DNA of 8,692 nucleotides from Candidatus Omnitrophota bacterium (GTDB taxonomy: Bacteria; Omnitrophota; Koll11; Gygaellales; Profunditerraquicolaceae): the NCBI GenBank assembly GCA_026387515.1, contig JAPLLP010000053.1, positions 1-8,692 of the forward strand. Reading direction: 5' to 3'. Position numbers and translations under genes: made by a program. The first letter of the stretch is position 1; every line of letters starts with the position of its first letter. The notes under the pieces are model-generated. The model made no database searches and had not been told where the DNA came from. It worked only from the letters and a program-made list of their open reading frames with translations. Shown piece after piece: positions 1-7,443 of this stretch.

Positions 1-317
1 GACGGCTGAAAATTAAACCAGGCAATCTTTAACCAACGCTGCGCGCCCAGGCGCACCACCCCGGACACAAACACAAAAAACAGTAAAATCAGAACCAGGA
101 CATATAATATTATCGTAGCATCCCAGAGCCTGCGGTAGTTAAAAGCTGAAAATAAGAAAAAAATAACCAGGCCCATGCCTACCCAGAGTATCTGCCTTTG
201 ATAAATCGCCTGCCATAGCGCGCCTTCACTTTGGTAGGTGCTGGAATATATGCAGCTTATGCCGATTACGGTTATTAGTAAAATAAGGCCTAAGAGGCTG
301 AAATTTATACTGCGCAT
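1..317 (-). CDS. rodA: Rod shape-determining protein RodA (SEDS peptidoglycan glycosyltransferase), N-terminal part, cut by window edge
   Basis: RodA is the SEDS-family glycosyltransferase that polymerises lipid II into glycan strands in the elongasome, in the inner membrane, paired with PBP2. I translated this stretch by hand: it starts at an ATG (317-315), one base after the mrdA stop, with AAGGA about 10 bases upstream inside mrdA. The 105 complete residues show hydrophobic segments at about 5-23, 43-60 and 68-88, then the SEDS signature 'GVVRLGAQRWLKI' (86-98) and 'FNFQP' (101-105), the beginning of the conserved FQPSE motif. The catalytic aspartate and the remaining membrane segments lie outside the window. 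Position after mreBCD-mrdA is the classical order and separates RodA from FtsW, which would sit in a division cluster. The reading frame is clean with no sign of decay. Confidence 0.95.
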   Translation of the reverse strand, partial: MRSINFSLLGLILLITVIGISCIYSSTYQSEGALWQAIYQRQILWVGMGLVIFFLFSAFNYRRLWDATIILYVLVLILLFFVFVSGVVRLGAQRWLKIAWFNFQP

Positions 318-318
318 G

Positions 319-2034
319 CTAAACCAATCCTTGCCTGACCATCTGGTCAATGATCTGTTTGGCCACGAGCACGGCCGCCCCGCCTGAGCCGCCGTGTTCT
401 AAGAATACGCAAATCACAAACCTGGGTTTATCAAAAGGAAAGAAGCCGGAGAACCAACCGTGCGGTGAACCGCGCGATACCTGGGCAGTACCGGTTTTTC
501 CGGCCACAGATACGCCTAAAGACGCGAGTGTCCCGGCTGTGCCTGAGGAATCAATAACCACCTGATGCAATCCCTGACGCACCAATTCTATGGTGTTCTT
601 CTTAAGATGCATTTTCGCGGCCTTCTTTTTGGCAAAAGATACATCCCTGCCAGCAACCACCTTAACTATAAAAGGAGATACGAGCGAACCTTCATTGGCA
701 AAAACCGCCATCATGCGCACTATCTGTAAGGGAGTAACCAGCAATTCTCCCTGCCCGATGGAAAAATTTGCCGTATCGCCGTCATACCAGTTCTTAAAAC
801 TATGCAGCTTCTTCCATAAAGGGTCAGGCACCTGTCCTAAACTTTCATAAGAAAGATCGCTGCCGGTAGGTTTTCCAAAGCCAAACATTAAAGCATAGTC
901 ATGGATCCCCTGGGGGCCGACCAGAAGCCCGGTGTGGTAAAAATATACGTCGCAGGAATGCGCTATAGCCCCAATTAAATCCTGTGCCCCATGAGTATTC
1001 CAACAGGCAAACTCCCTCCTGCCTATATGTAGTTTTCCCGTACAGACAAAGGTTCGAGAAGGAACGATCTTCCCCTCCTCAAGAGCCGCAGTTGCCACCA
1101 CCAGCTTAAATACAGAGGCAGCCGGGTACAGCCCGTTTATGCTGCGATTTACCAACCTATGATCCTGGTCACGAAAGATGTCCGAGACCAAAGATGAACC
1201 CGGCCTTTCCACAAAAACGGAAGGATCAAAGTTAGGCGCGGAAATAATCGCCAGGATCTCTCCGCTGTAAGGGTCCATAATAATACAACTGCCTTTACGC
1301 TGACTAAAAGCCTCCTCGGCAATTTTCTGTATCCTTAGATCCAGCGTCAGCTGAATATCCTGGCCGCTTTGAGGAGGCTTAAAACCCAGGGTGCGCACAA
1401 AACTTCCCCGATGATCCACCTGCATGGCTAACCCGCCTTCTTCCTGACGCAGGTAGTAATCGTATTTCTCCTCCACCCCGGTATAGCCTACGATATCTTT
1501 GGTCTTGTATCCGTAATCCTCCAGTTTTGTCAAACGCCAATGGTCGATCTCGCTGAGATACCCTAATGCATGGCTTGCCAGCGTTCCGTAAGGATAGTGC
1601 CTCAGAGGATGCGGATAGACAATTATATTCGGGAAATCCGCCTTCAGCTCCTCCAGGGCTATCGCTTTATTGATGCCTATATTGGTGGCGATTATAGTCG
1701 GCACAGATATGCCGATAAAATTTCTCTTAAACCTTTTCTTAAGGACCGCCGGATCGGTTTCCAGGAGGCGCGATATTCCATCAATGGTGTCATACGCGCT
1801 TTTTGTGTCCATTGCCTGAAGCAGAAGGTCGTAGGAAAGATAGCTATCCACGATAACTTCGCCGTTGCGGTCAAGGATTTTGCCCCTGGTACCGGGTTGC
1901 TCAACCAGCCGTATACAGTTCTTATCGCTTAGGAGTTTGAATTTTGCTCCCTGAAAAATTTCCAAATTAAAAAGCCCTATGCCTAAAAACAAGAATAACA
2001 GGCTCAGGGCGATGTTTATAAATTTAATCCTCAT
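319..2034 (-). CDS. mrdA: Penicillin-binding protein 2 (elongation-specific peptidoglycan D,D-transpeptidase)
   Basis: PBP2 cross-links peptidoglycan during lateral-wall growth and is the class B PBP partner of RodA. The 571-residue protein has one N-terminal membrane helix (about 5-25) and then the class B dimerisation/pedestal domain, with 'PGTRGKILDRNGEVI' at 47-61. The transpeptidase domain begins around 225 ('LTLDLRIQKIAEEAF'). The active-site motifs are in order: SVFK with nucleophile Ser307 (307-310), SCD at 360-362 in 'SCDVYFYHTG', and KTG at 513-515 in 'AGKTGTAQVS'. SCD in place of SxN is normal for PBP2 of the MrdA type and helps separate it from FtsI. The length is slightly below the E. 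coli protein. The ATG start lies 3 bases after the mreD stop, with no strong Shine-Dalgarno, suggesting coupled translation. rodA follows after 1 base. Confidence 0.97.
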   Translation of the reverse strand: MRIKFINIALSLLFLFLGIGLFNLEIFQGAKFKLLSDKNCIRLVEQPGTRGKILDRNGEVIVDSYLSYDLLLQAMDTKSAYDTIDGISRLLETDPAVLKKRFKRNFIGISVPTIIATNIGINKAIALEELKADFPNIIVYPHPLRHYPYGTLASHALGYLSEIDHWRLTKLEDYGYKTKDIVGYTGVEEKYDYYLRQEEGGLAMQVDHRGSFVRTLGFKPPQSGQDIQLTLDLRIQKIAEEAFSQRKGSCIIMDPYSGEILAIISAPNFDPSVFVERPGSSLVSDIFRDQDHRLVNRSINGLYPAASVFKLVVATAALEEGKIVPSRTFVCTGKLHIGRREFACWNTHGAQDLIGAIAHSCDVYFYHTGLLVGPQGIHDYALMFGFGKPTGSDLSYESLGQVPDPLWKKLHSFKNWYDGDTANFSIGQGELLVTPLQIVRMMAVFANEGSLVSPFIVKVVAGRDVSFAKKKAAKMHLKKNTIELVRQGLHQVVIDSSGTAGTLASLGVSVAGKTGTAQVSRGSPHGWFSGFFPFDKPRFVICVFLEHGGSGGAAVLVAKQIIDQMVRQGLV

Positions 2035-2037
2035 TTT

Positions 2038-2562
2038 TTACTCAATTTCGGATTCAAGATCAGGCCCAGGATCGTCTTTAAGGGTCTCGGAAAGAGAAAA
2101 CCGGCTGGACGCGAAAATAAAGATCCATTGCGTAAACAACGCGGTGTATATGGATTCGAACAATAACGTTCGTATAAAAATACCCGGGGCTATCTGGAGA
2201 GTGGCTGAGAAAAAGATAATACGCCCCACCAGGGCATTGAGCGCTACCGCGATAAAGACGAAAATCGCCTGCCTTGAATCGCCTTCAAGCGATATGCTTC
2301 TGGCAGCCTGCATTATCAGAAAACTCCATACAGGAAACAAAAAAGTATTTATAGCTATATGGTTTGCTCCCAGAAGGTCCTTGAATATGCCGGAGGCGAG
2401 GCTAAAAATAATAGCCTGGCGGAATTCCAAGAGAAGGCTTACAATCACTACTATCGAGAATAAAAGGTCCGGCTTTACATTAAAGACGCGAAAAGCATCA
2501 ATCACGCTTGATTGCAGGATGGCGATAACCAGTATCAATAAAAGAAAAAGCCAGTGGCGCAT
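2038..2562 (-). CDS. mreD: Rod shape-determining protein MreD (membrane)
   Basis: MreD is a small polytopic inner-membrane protein of the elongasome that works with MreC, probably in regulating PBP2-RodA. The 174-residue product is almost entirely hydrophobic, with likely helices at about 3-22, 30-47, 49-63, 70-88, 97-117 and 130-152. It ends in an acidic tail ('DDPGPDLESEIE'). Typical MreD features seen are 'KPDLLFSIVVIVSLLLEFRQAIIFSLASGIFKDLL' spread over residues 30-64 and an R-x-I-F-F segment near 114. Sequence conservation in this family is weak, so the call rests on length, topology and its place between mreC and mrdA. The ATG follows the mreC stop by 3 bases and has no obvious Shine-Dalgarno. 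The reading frame is intact. Confidence 0.92.
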   Translation of the reverse strand: MRHWLFLLLILVIAILQSSVIDAFRVFNVKPDLLFSIVVIVSLLLEFRQAIIFSLASGIFKDLLGANHIAINTFLFPVWSFLIMQAARSISLEGDSRQAIFVFIAVALNALVGRIIFFSATLQIAPGIFIRTLLFESIYTALFTQWIFIFASSRFSLSETLKDDPGPDLESEIE

Positions 2563-2565
2563 ATT

Positions 2566-3324
2566 TTAAAAAACAATTACCAGGACCTCTTCCAGGCCCG
2601 ATAGATTTACTGCCGGCTTAATCAGGGCGTAACGGCTCAAGCCCGAAAAATCATTGTGAACTTCAACAACGTTGCCGATAAGCAGGCCTTTCGGATAGGC
2701 CTCGGTTAACCCGGAGGTAATCACAGTATCATCTACTTTTATATCGGCATCTTTAGGCAGATATTTCATAGCCAACAACCTGCCTAAAGTTCCGGTAATC
2801 AATCCCTGCTGACGGGAACGCTGCACGGTCGCCGAAACCCCAAAGTCTGGATCATTAGCTAAGAGCACTTTACTGACCGATGCCTGGACCTCGACCACGC
2901 GCCCCACCAGGCCCAGCGGCGTGATCACTGCATTCAAGCGCTTTATCCCGGAAGACTTGCCTTTGTCTATGATTATTGCCGAAGACCAGTTATCAGCGGA
3001 AGAACCTATTACCTTTGCCGCGACTAAGCGATATGGTGAATTCTGCTTAAAACCAAGCAGGTCCCTTAACCGCGCGTTTTCAAGATAGGTATCATTGGCC
3101 TGACTAAGCCTGCTTTTTAGAGTATCAACTTCCTTTTGGAGGGCAATATTGGCGTAGAAATCATGGTGAAAAAAAACCAGGGCCTTTATTTCATTCTTAA
3201 CCGCATTGATTATGACAAGAGGGAATTTAGCGCCAAAAAAGAACGGGGCTTTTAAAGAAAGGCTGATGCTGGAAATAAAAAGGACTACGCAGAGTAGTCC
3301 TGCCAAAAAAAATATTTTTTTCAC
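2566..3324 (-). CDS. mreC: Rod shape-determining protein MreC
   Basis: MreC is the bitopic periplasmic protein that links MreB filaments to PBP2 and is thought to activate it. The 252-residue product has one membrane helix (about 4-24) and then a short helical/coiled-coil stretch (58-90, 'LQKEVDTLKSRLSQANDTYLENARLRDLL'). The two-lobed beta domain runs from about 97 to 252 with family hallmarks 'VIGSSADNWSSAIIIDKGKSSGI' (105-127, in two parts), 'GLVGRVVEV' (138-146) and 'VITSGLTEAYPKGLLIGNVVEV' (201-222). The start is a GTG whose G is also the last base of the mreB TAG stop (TAGTG), so translation is probably coupled to mreB; no strong Shine-Dalgarno is visible. Length is at the short end of the family but all parts are present. 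Confidence 0.96.
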   Translation of the reverse strand: MKKIFFLAGLLCVVLFISSISLSLKAPFFFGAKFPLVIINAVKNEIKALVFFHHDFYANIALQKEVDTLKSRLSQANDTYLENARLRDLLGFKQNSPYRLVAAKVIGSSADNWSSAIIIDKGKSSGIKRLNAVITPLGLVGRVVEVQASVSKVLLANDPDFGVSATVQRSRQQGLITGTLGRLLAMKYLPKDADIKVDDTVITSGLTEAYPKGLLIGNVVEVHNDFSGLSRYALIKPAVNLSGLEEVLVIVF

Positions 3325-4397
3325 TACGCATACATCTCGGATTTAATCGGCACGGTAACATCTTCCAGGTAGCGGGCTTCATTCAAAACTATACCTGTGC
3401 CGTTTACCACGGCAGTAGTAGGATCATCGGCAACATGCACCGGCAGGCCGGTCTCCTCTGAAATCAATTTATCCATACCTCGCAATAAAGCACCCCCGCC
3501 AGCCATGACTATGCCATGCTCAATTAAATCCGCGGCCAATTCCGGAGGCGTGCGCTCAAGCGATATCTTTGCGGATTCCACGATGGCCCGCAGAGGCTCC
3601 TGCAAGGCCTCTCTTACCTCTTCCGAAGTAACGGTCACTGCCTTAGGCAATCCCGTAACCAGATCCCTCCCCTTTATCTCCATGGTCATTTCTTCGTCCA
3701 AGGGGTATGCCGAACCGATCTTAATCTTGATATCCTCGGCCGTGCGCTCACCCACCATCATATTATAAGTCTTCTTAACGTATTCAATGATCGCCTCGTC
3801 CATCTCATCCCCGCCGATACGGATGGATTTAGAGAATACGATACCGGACAACGAAATGATCGCTATCTCGGTAGTCCCGCCGCCTATATCGATGATCATA
3901 TTACCTATGGGCTCCTGTATGGGCAGGCCCACTCCGATGGCCGCGGCCATAGGTTCTTCGATCAATTTTACCTCGCGCGCGCCCGCGCGTTCCGCGGAAT
4001 CCTTTACCGCGCGCTTCTCCACCTCGGTTATCCCTGAAGGTATGGCGATGACGATGCGCGGACTGACTAAAACCCTACGATGGTGCACCTTTTTGATAAA
4101 ATACCTCAACATTGCCTCGGTTATCTCAAAATCGGCGATGACCCCGTCTTTCATCGGCCTTATCGCCACGATGTTTCCGGGGGTGCGGCCGAGCATGCGC
4201 TTGGCATCTTCTCCTACCGCCTTGACCTGGTTAGTCCCGCGCTTGATGGCCACTACCGAAGGCTCACAGAGAACCACGCCTTCGCCTTTTACATAAACCA
4301 GGGTTGTAGCAGTACCCAGATCAATACCCATATCATTGGAAAATAGGCCTAAAATATAATTATAAAAATTCTTCAGCACATCCTTATACTTAGCCAT
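3324..4397 (-). CDS. mreB: Rod shape-determining protein MreB (bacterial actin)
   Basis: MreB is the actin-like ATPase that forms membrane-bound filaments and orients the elongasome around the cell. The 357-residue protein shows the actin-fold nucleotide motifs: phosphate-1 '[13 protein letters not shown]' (24-36), phosphate-2 '[12 protein letters not shown]' (169-180) and the adenosine motif '[15 protein letters not shown]' (297-311). The N-terminal 20 residues ('[20 protein letters not shown]') form a likely amphipathic helix that could anchor filaments to the membrane. The start is supported by AGGAG at 4403-4407, 5 bases upstream of the ATG. mreB is the first gene of its operon: a good promoter and a structured leader lie directly upstream, and the four following genes are tightly packed behind it. 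Nothing unusual in the coding sequence. Confidence 0.98.
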   Translation of the reverse strand: MAKYKDVLKNFYNYILGLFSNDMGIDLGTATTLVYVKGEGVVLCEPSVVAIKRGTNQVKAVGEDAKRMLGRTPGNIVAIRPMKDGVIADFEITEAMLRYFIKKVHHRRVLVSPRIVIAIPSGITEVEKRAVKDSAERAGAREVKLIEEPMAAAIGVGLPIQEPIGNMIIDIGGGTTEIAIISLSGIVFSKSIRIGGDEMDEAIIEYVKKTYNMMVGERTAEDIKIKIGSAYPLDEEMTMEIKGRDLVTGLPKAVTVTSEEVREALQEPLRAIVESAKISLERTPPELAADLIEHGIVMAGGGALLRGMDKLISEETGLPVHVADDPTTAVVNGTGIVLNEARYLEDVTVPIKSEMYA

Positions 4398-4407
4398 TCC
4401 AGCTCCT

Positions 4408-4444
4408 AAAATTCAGCCTGCCTCTGGCGGTTAGGCTGGATTTT
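4408..4444 (-). promoter_or_regulatory. Imperfect palindrome/hairpin in the mreB leader, abutting the Shine-Dalgarno
   Basis: The 12-base arms 4408-4419 and 4433-4444 pair with a single mismatch (C-A in the mreB transcript, G-U if read from the other strand). The 13-base loop contains a further GCC/GGC mini-stem. The outer arm ends at 4408, directly next to AGGAG at 4407-4403, so the folded RNA would stack against the ribosome site. The arm ends in UUUU, but this is too short a U run after a mismatched stem to call a terminator. The shape (nested palindrome with CCGCCAGAGGC core) could also be a dispersed REP-like repeat. Confidence 0.6.
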
Positions 4445-4445
4445 A

Positions 4446-4464
4446 TCCCGCGCTATGCGCGGGA
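4446..4464 (-). promoter_or_regulatory. GC-rich perfect hairpin in the mreB leader
   Basis: TCCCGCGC (4446-4453) and GCGCGGGA (4457-4464) are exact reverse complements around a 3-base loop, giving an 8-bp stem. It lies one base from the second leader hairpin and about 35-55 bases downstream of the predicted transcription start. No U run follows, so it is not an obvious terminator. It may stabilise the message, affect translation of mreB, or be a repeat element. Confidence 0.6.
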
Positions 4465-4506
4465 CTACATTATTGTACTTTCTTGACTTAACACGACAGT
4501 ATTGGG

Positions 4507-4535
4507 ATTTTAACAGAGATTAAACCCTATGTCAA
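4507..4535 (-). promoter_or_regulatory. Sigma-70-type promoter of the mreBCD-mrdA-rodA operon
   Basis: On the minus strand TTGACA (4535-4530, perfect -35 consensus) is followed by a 17-base spacer and TAAAAT (4512-4507, 5 of 6 bases of the -10 consensus). Transcription would begin near 4500, giving a leader of about 100 bases before the mreB ATG. The promoter sits just beyond the pseudogene remnant, so the operon is probably insulated from the aroA block. Confidence 0.75.
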
Positions 4536-4554
4536 ATCAAATCTTCCCTCAATT

Positions 4555-4818
4555 TTAATAATCCAGGGTGAAAATCATCCACCAGCTTCTATCCACCGTA
4601 GAGCTATCGTCAGACCAATCGGTAAAAGCTACCTCTGTCTTAAAAAACTTAGTGAATTGAAAGGTAGCCGAAGAGTGATGCATCTGCCCCATTGTCGCGC
4701 CCGCCCCTTGGCTCATCCCGAAAATAATTATAGGCCTTAAGGTTAACCTCAACAAAAAAGGTATCCCCTCTTAACGTTTTATCCTTGCGCGGATAGGCCT
4801 TGTCGTAAAAAACACACT
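4555..4818 (-). pseudogene. C-terminal remnant of a probable outer-membrane beta-barrel protein, frameshifted
   Basis: Two overlapping frames carry the fragment. One reads 'VFYDKAYPRKDKTLRGD' and 'TFFVEVNLKAYNYF' down to about 4715 (its stop is at 4649). The other, one base away, reads 'TFQFTKFFKTEVAFTDW' and 'DRSWWMIFTLDY' to a TAA at 4555-4557. The shift lies somewhere between about 4755 and 4650. Alternating hydrophobic/polar residues, many aromatics and a terminal aromatic residue (Y) fit the last strands of a porin-like barrel, and the terminal Y matches the usual BAM-recognition end. I do not recognise the exact family. There is no start codon or signal peptide: the piece is joined directly to the AGE-like remnant upstream, which suggests a deletion fused two neighbouring genes. 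The junction (about 4818) is estimated from where the upstream similarity stops. Confidence 0.55.
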
Positions 4819-5235
4819 CCCCGGTCAGCATAAAGGTAGAGGAAAAACCGTAGATCAGGCGAGATATCGTGTCCGTCTCCTGCCGAAAGTCACCTTTACG
4901 TTCTCCGCTTAATTTCAACATAGTGCGGTAATTGCGGTAGTCGATCTCTTTACCCAGGGCTCTTCAAACCTGAATTCATTCAGCTTACGCCCCGGAAAAC
5001 AGATGGATTGGGCCTCAAAGACATGGCTGGTGGATTGAGGATAAAAAGTGCCGTAGACAAAAAGGTATTGCGAAGGCACCAGGTGCTAAAATACCCCGGC
5101 GGTGCAATTTGTGGAAAGCTTAACCTCAAATTCACGGTTATCGGAAGTCTTTAGGCTAAACGTCCTTTTTTCTTTATCGGCTTTTGTGACATAACCAGCA
5201 ATCGTATCGGAAAATTCAAACAGCATATTATCCAT
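4819..5235 (-). pseudogene. Decayed N-terminal fragment of an AGE (N-acylglucosamine 2-epimerase)-like protein
   Basis: Starting at an ATG (5235), 14 bases after the aroA stop and with AGGATGG upstream, the frame reads 'MDNMLFEFSDTIAGYVTKAD', 'TFSLKTSDNREFEVKLS', then hits TAG at 5088-5086. The same frame continues with 'HLVPSQYLFVYGTFYPQS' and 'FEAQSICFPGRKLNEFRFEEP'. After a shift near 4945-4960 the other frame gives 'KEIDYRNYRTMLKLSGERKG' and 'FRQETDTISRLIYGFSSTFM'. From memory this series of phrases matches cyanobacterial-type proteins annotated as AGE-family epimerases, where it forms an N-terminal beta domain plus the start of the (alpha/alpha)6 barrel. Compared with that memory, residues seem deleted before 'LVPSQ' and before 'KEIDYRN', and everything after 'MLTGE' is missing. 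A stop, a frameshift, deletions and loss of the catalytic barrel make function very unlikely. The family name is moderately sure; the pseudogene state is much surer. Confidence 0.6.
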
Positions 5236-5249
5236 TTTCGCGACCCATC

Positions 5250-6584
5250 CTACTTAATAATAGAATTCAACGCGGCTAGAAAACCCGGAAAAGATTTATC
5301 TATACAGCTAACATCATCAATAACGCTTTTGCCTCTTGCGGTGAGGCCGGCGACTACCATGCTCATGGCAGTGCGATGGTCATTAAAACTCTTGAGCTTT
5401 GCGCCTTTTAATTCCGGGGCGCCCTCGATCACAACATTTTCATCATTTTTTTTGCGCACTACCCTGACCTTAACCCCCATTTTTTTCAGGTTATAACTCA
5501 TAGAGCGGATCCGGTCAGTTTCTTTTACCCGCAATTCTCCCACCGCCTCAAACACGCTTTTCTTAGTTGCGCATGACACCGCCACCATCAAAATCGGCAA
5601 CTCGTCTATTAAAGAAGGTATCTCCTGTTTTTTTATAACCGTTCCTTTTAACTTACTAGCGCTTATTATGACATCGCCCATGGGCTCAGCACCCAGTTTC
5701 CGGCTGTGCCCAGAACTTAACACCTGAAGCTTTGCCCCCATCCTCTTTAAAACATTAATAACCCCCAGGCGCGAAGGATTCAGGCTTACGTTCTTAATCC
5801 TGATTTTTGAACCCGGCAGGATAGCTGCCAGGACCATGAAAAAGCTGGCCGAAGAAATATCTCCCGGCACAAAAAGGCGCGTAGGCAGCTTTAGCTTTTT
5901 AGCGCCTCTTATCGTAATAGTCTTTCCCTGAACACGCACCGATGCTCCGGCTAATTGCAGGACGCGTTCAGTGTGATCCCTGGTCTTTATTGGCTCTATA
6001 ATCCGGGTCTCACCGGAGGCATAAAGCCCGGCCAAAAGAATTGCCGATTTTACCTGGGCCGAGGCAACCGGCATCTTATAGTTTATGCCGCGCAGGTTAC
6101 CTCCGGATATATTAATGGGCGAGTATTCTTCTTGTCCTGAGCCGGTTTTTCTGGCGGTAATGATTGCGCCCATTCTTCTCAACGGCTCGGTGACGCGCAG
6201 CATCGGCCTCCGGGAAAGTGATTCTCCCGCGATAAGCCTTACCGCAAAATCCTGCCCGGCTAAAACGCCTAAGATCAGTCTGAATGTAGTTCCTGAATCA
6301 CCTGCCAAGATATGTCCGTCCGGTTTTCTTAACCCATGCAGGCCCCGGCCGCGAATCCTGACCTCGGATTTATCTTTTTTTAAAAAGGATGCCTTTACGC
6401 CAAGTTGTTGCAAGACCGCAAGTGTTGCCAGGCAATCTTTATTCGCGGGTAAATTTTTAATAATGGTTGTTGCGGAACTTAATGCGCTTACGAGCAGAAA
6501 ACGGTGGGTTATGGATTTATCTCCGGGAAGAAGTATGTCTCCCTGGGCACTCCCGGAGTGCCTTAAGGATAAAGCAGATTTCAT
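5250..6584 (-). CDS. aroA: 3-phosphoshikimate 1-carboxyvinyltransferase (EPSP synthase)
   Basis: AroA transfers the enolpyruvyl group of PEP to shikimate-3-phosphate, the sixth step of the shikimate pathway to chorismate and aromatic amino acids, in the cytoplasm. The 444-residue protein carries the family signatures in order: 'LPGDKSITHRFLLVSAL' (19-35), 'GDSGTTFRLILG' (95-106, equivalent of the E. coli NAGTAMRP loop; the glycine is kept and Pro is Leu, as in Bacillus-type enzymes), 'RRPMLRVTEPLRRMGA' (125-140), 'SAQVKSAILLAGL' (175-187), 'RDHTERVL' (202-209), 'PGDISSASFF' (240-249), 'DELPILMVA' (327-335) with the catalytic Asp, 'LRVKETDRI' (351-359) and 'NDHRTAMSM' (401-409). All key residues I can recognise are present. 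The ATG overlaps the stop of the upstream coiled-coil gene (ATGA), with AAAGG just before it, so the two are probably co-translated. The expected downstream neighbours of a shikimate cluster are absent; a pseudogene follows. Confidence 0.97.
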   Translation of the reverse strand: MKSALSLRHSGSAQGDILLPGDKSITHRFLLVSALSSATTIIKNLPANKDCLATLAVLQQLGVKASFLKKDKSEVRIRGRGLHGLRKPDGHILAGDSGTTFRLILGVLAGQDFAVRLIAGESLSRRPMLRVTEPLRRMGAIITARKTGSGQEEYSPINISGGNLRGINYKMPVASAQVKSAILLAGLYASGETRIIEPIKTRDHTERVLQLAGASVRVQGKTITIRGAKKLKLPTRLFVPGDISSASFFMVLAAILPGSKIRIKNVSLNPSRLGVINVLKRMGAKLQVLSSGHSRKLGAEPMGDVIISASKLKGTVIKKQEIPSLIDELPILMVAVSCATKKSVFEAVGELRVKETDRIRSMSYNLKKMGVKVRVVRKKNDENVVIEGAPELKGAKLKSFNDHRTAMSMVVAGLTARGKSVIDDVSCIDKSFPGFLAALNSIIK

Positions 6585-7432
6585 CTTGCCTTTAATACGA
6601 TCTTATCACCTTCGTTGACCTTATCTTTCAGGTCAGGGGAAGCAAAGGCCGCAGCTGCCATGGAATCGTGCACCTTCTCAACCTTAACATCTCCTACGTA
6701 TCTATTATTGTGGTATATCGAAAATACATTGCCGATACTAACCCCGTCTTCACTACCAAGGTTAATAACTGCGAAATTATAATCCTTATTCACCACCAAG
6801 ACCTTGCCTTCTTGCGGCTGCCCAGATGCGGGGGCCGGGCTGGGCGGCGCGGCCGCCGGCTTCTCTTGAGAGATACCTTCTCCGCCGGAAGCAGGCAATG
6901 CCGCAGGCTGAGGCGCTCCGGTCTCAGGATTAACCACTATGGTACCCAATTCTACGCCTGATTTGAGCTTATCTTCCAATTCGGAAATTTTCTTTTCAAG
7001 AGAGGATTTCTTGGTTTGTAAATCCTTTAGTTCGGCTTTAATCTTTTTTGCATCTTCCAGGGCCTTAGACAATTTTTCTTCAGTATCGGATTTTACTTTT
7101 TTCTGCTCCTCTATGCTCGATTTTAGACCTTCGACCTGTTTTAAGGCCGCGGCCTTGGCTGTCTTCTCTGCTTCCAGATTATCATTCAAAGCGGAAATCT
7201 GGGTCTTGGTTCCGTTCAATTTTTCCTCTAGGCCGTCGATTGTCTTCTGATAATCGGCAAGCTTCTTCTCGCTTAAAAGCTGTTTGGAGTTCAGATCATC
7301 CAGCGCCTTTTGCAAGGATGCGCTATAAGTCTTTTCTTTTTGCAAAAAATAAAAACCGCTGCAAGCCAAAGAAGCAGAAGCAAGCACAAGGACAATAAGG
7401 ATTAAAAACGACGGTTTGATTTTAACGGCCAT
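6581..7432 (-). CDS. Membrane-anchored coiled-coil protein with C-terminal small beta domain, function unknown
   Basis: The 283-residue product has a single hydrophobic segment (about 8-30) and a long charged coiled coil (about 36-158, Lys/Glu/Leu rich with heptad spacing). A Pro/Ala/Gly-rich flexible linker follows (about 165-208), then a compact C-terminal domain (209-283) reading 'GKVLVVNKDYNFAVINLG', 'SEDGVSIGNVFSIYHNNRYV' and 'GDVKVEKVHDSMAAAAF'. The layout suggests an inner-membrane anchor with the coil and domain projecting into the periplasm. I have seen similar C-terminal domains in uncharacterised envelope proteins of PVC-type bacteria, but know no function. I chose the ATG at 7432 rather than one 14 codons upstream because AAGGAGG lies 4 bases before it and the upstream extension ('MGIARVFTFCEGGV') is encoded by leader hairpin sequence. 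A lipobox was considered (C24 in 'SLAC') but does not fit well. The gene overlaps aroA by 4 bases, so the pair is probably one transcript. Confidence 0.8.
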   Translation of the reverse strand: MAVKIKPSFLILIVLVLASASLACSGFYFLQKEKTYSASLQKALDDLNSKQLLSEKKLADYQKTIDGLEEKLNGTKTQISALNDNLEAEKTAKAAALKQVEGLKSSIEEQKKVKSDTEEKLSKALEDAKKIKAELKDLQTKKSSLEKKISELEDKLKSGVELGTIVVNPETGAPQPAALPASGGEGISQEKPAAAPPSPAPASGQPQEGKVLVVNKDYNFAVINLGSEDGVSIGNVFSIYHNNRYVGDVKVEKVHDSMAAAAFASPDLKDKVNEGDKIVLKAR

Positions 7433-7436
7433 TACG

Positions 7437-7443
7437 CCTCCTT
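7437..7443 (-). promoter_or_regulatory. Strong Shine-Dalgarno deciding the start of the coiled-coil gene
   Basis: AAGGAGG lies 4 bases before the ATG at 7432-7430, a near-perfect match to the 16S anti-Shine-Dalgarno. It sets the start downstream of the longer possible reading frame. Its first two bases (AA) are also the end of the small leader hairpin at 7442-7456, so that structure could influence access to the site. Confidence 0.75.

Noticed and set aside
1979..2569. 196-codon plus-strand open frame opposite mreD
   Set aside because: The translation is rich in Arg/Lys/Ile without recognisable motifs, and the opposite strand has a convincing MreD in tight operon packing.
3397..4296. Long plus-strand open frames opposite mreB
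   Set aside because: They are antisense to a highly conserved mreB with all actin motifs, have low-complexity Ser/Thr/Pro-rich translations and no Shine-Dalgarno support.
4408..4464. mreB leader hairpins as a terminator of the aroA block
   Set aside because: They lie downstream of the mreB promoter and lack a proper U run; termination there would also stop mreB transcription.
4483..4515. Plus-strand promoter beginning TTGACT upstream of the mre leader
   Set aside because: No acceptable -10 box lies at 16-18 bases and there is no plus-strand gene to serve.
7354..7372. Lipoprotein lipobox at 'SLAC' in the coiled-coil protein
   Set aside because: The -3 position is Ser and -2 Leu, and hydrophobic residues continue after the Cys, which fits a membrane helix better than a cleaved lipoprotein signal.
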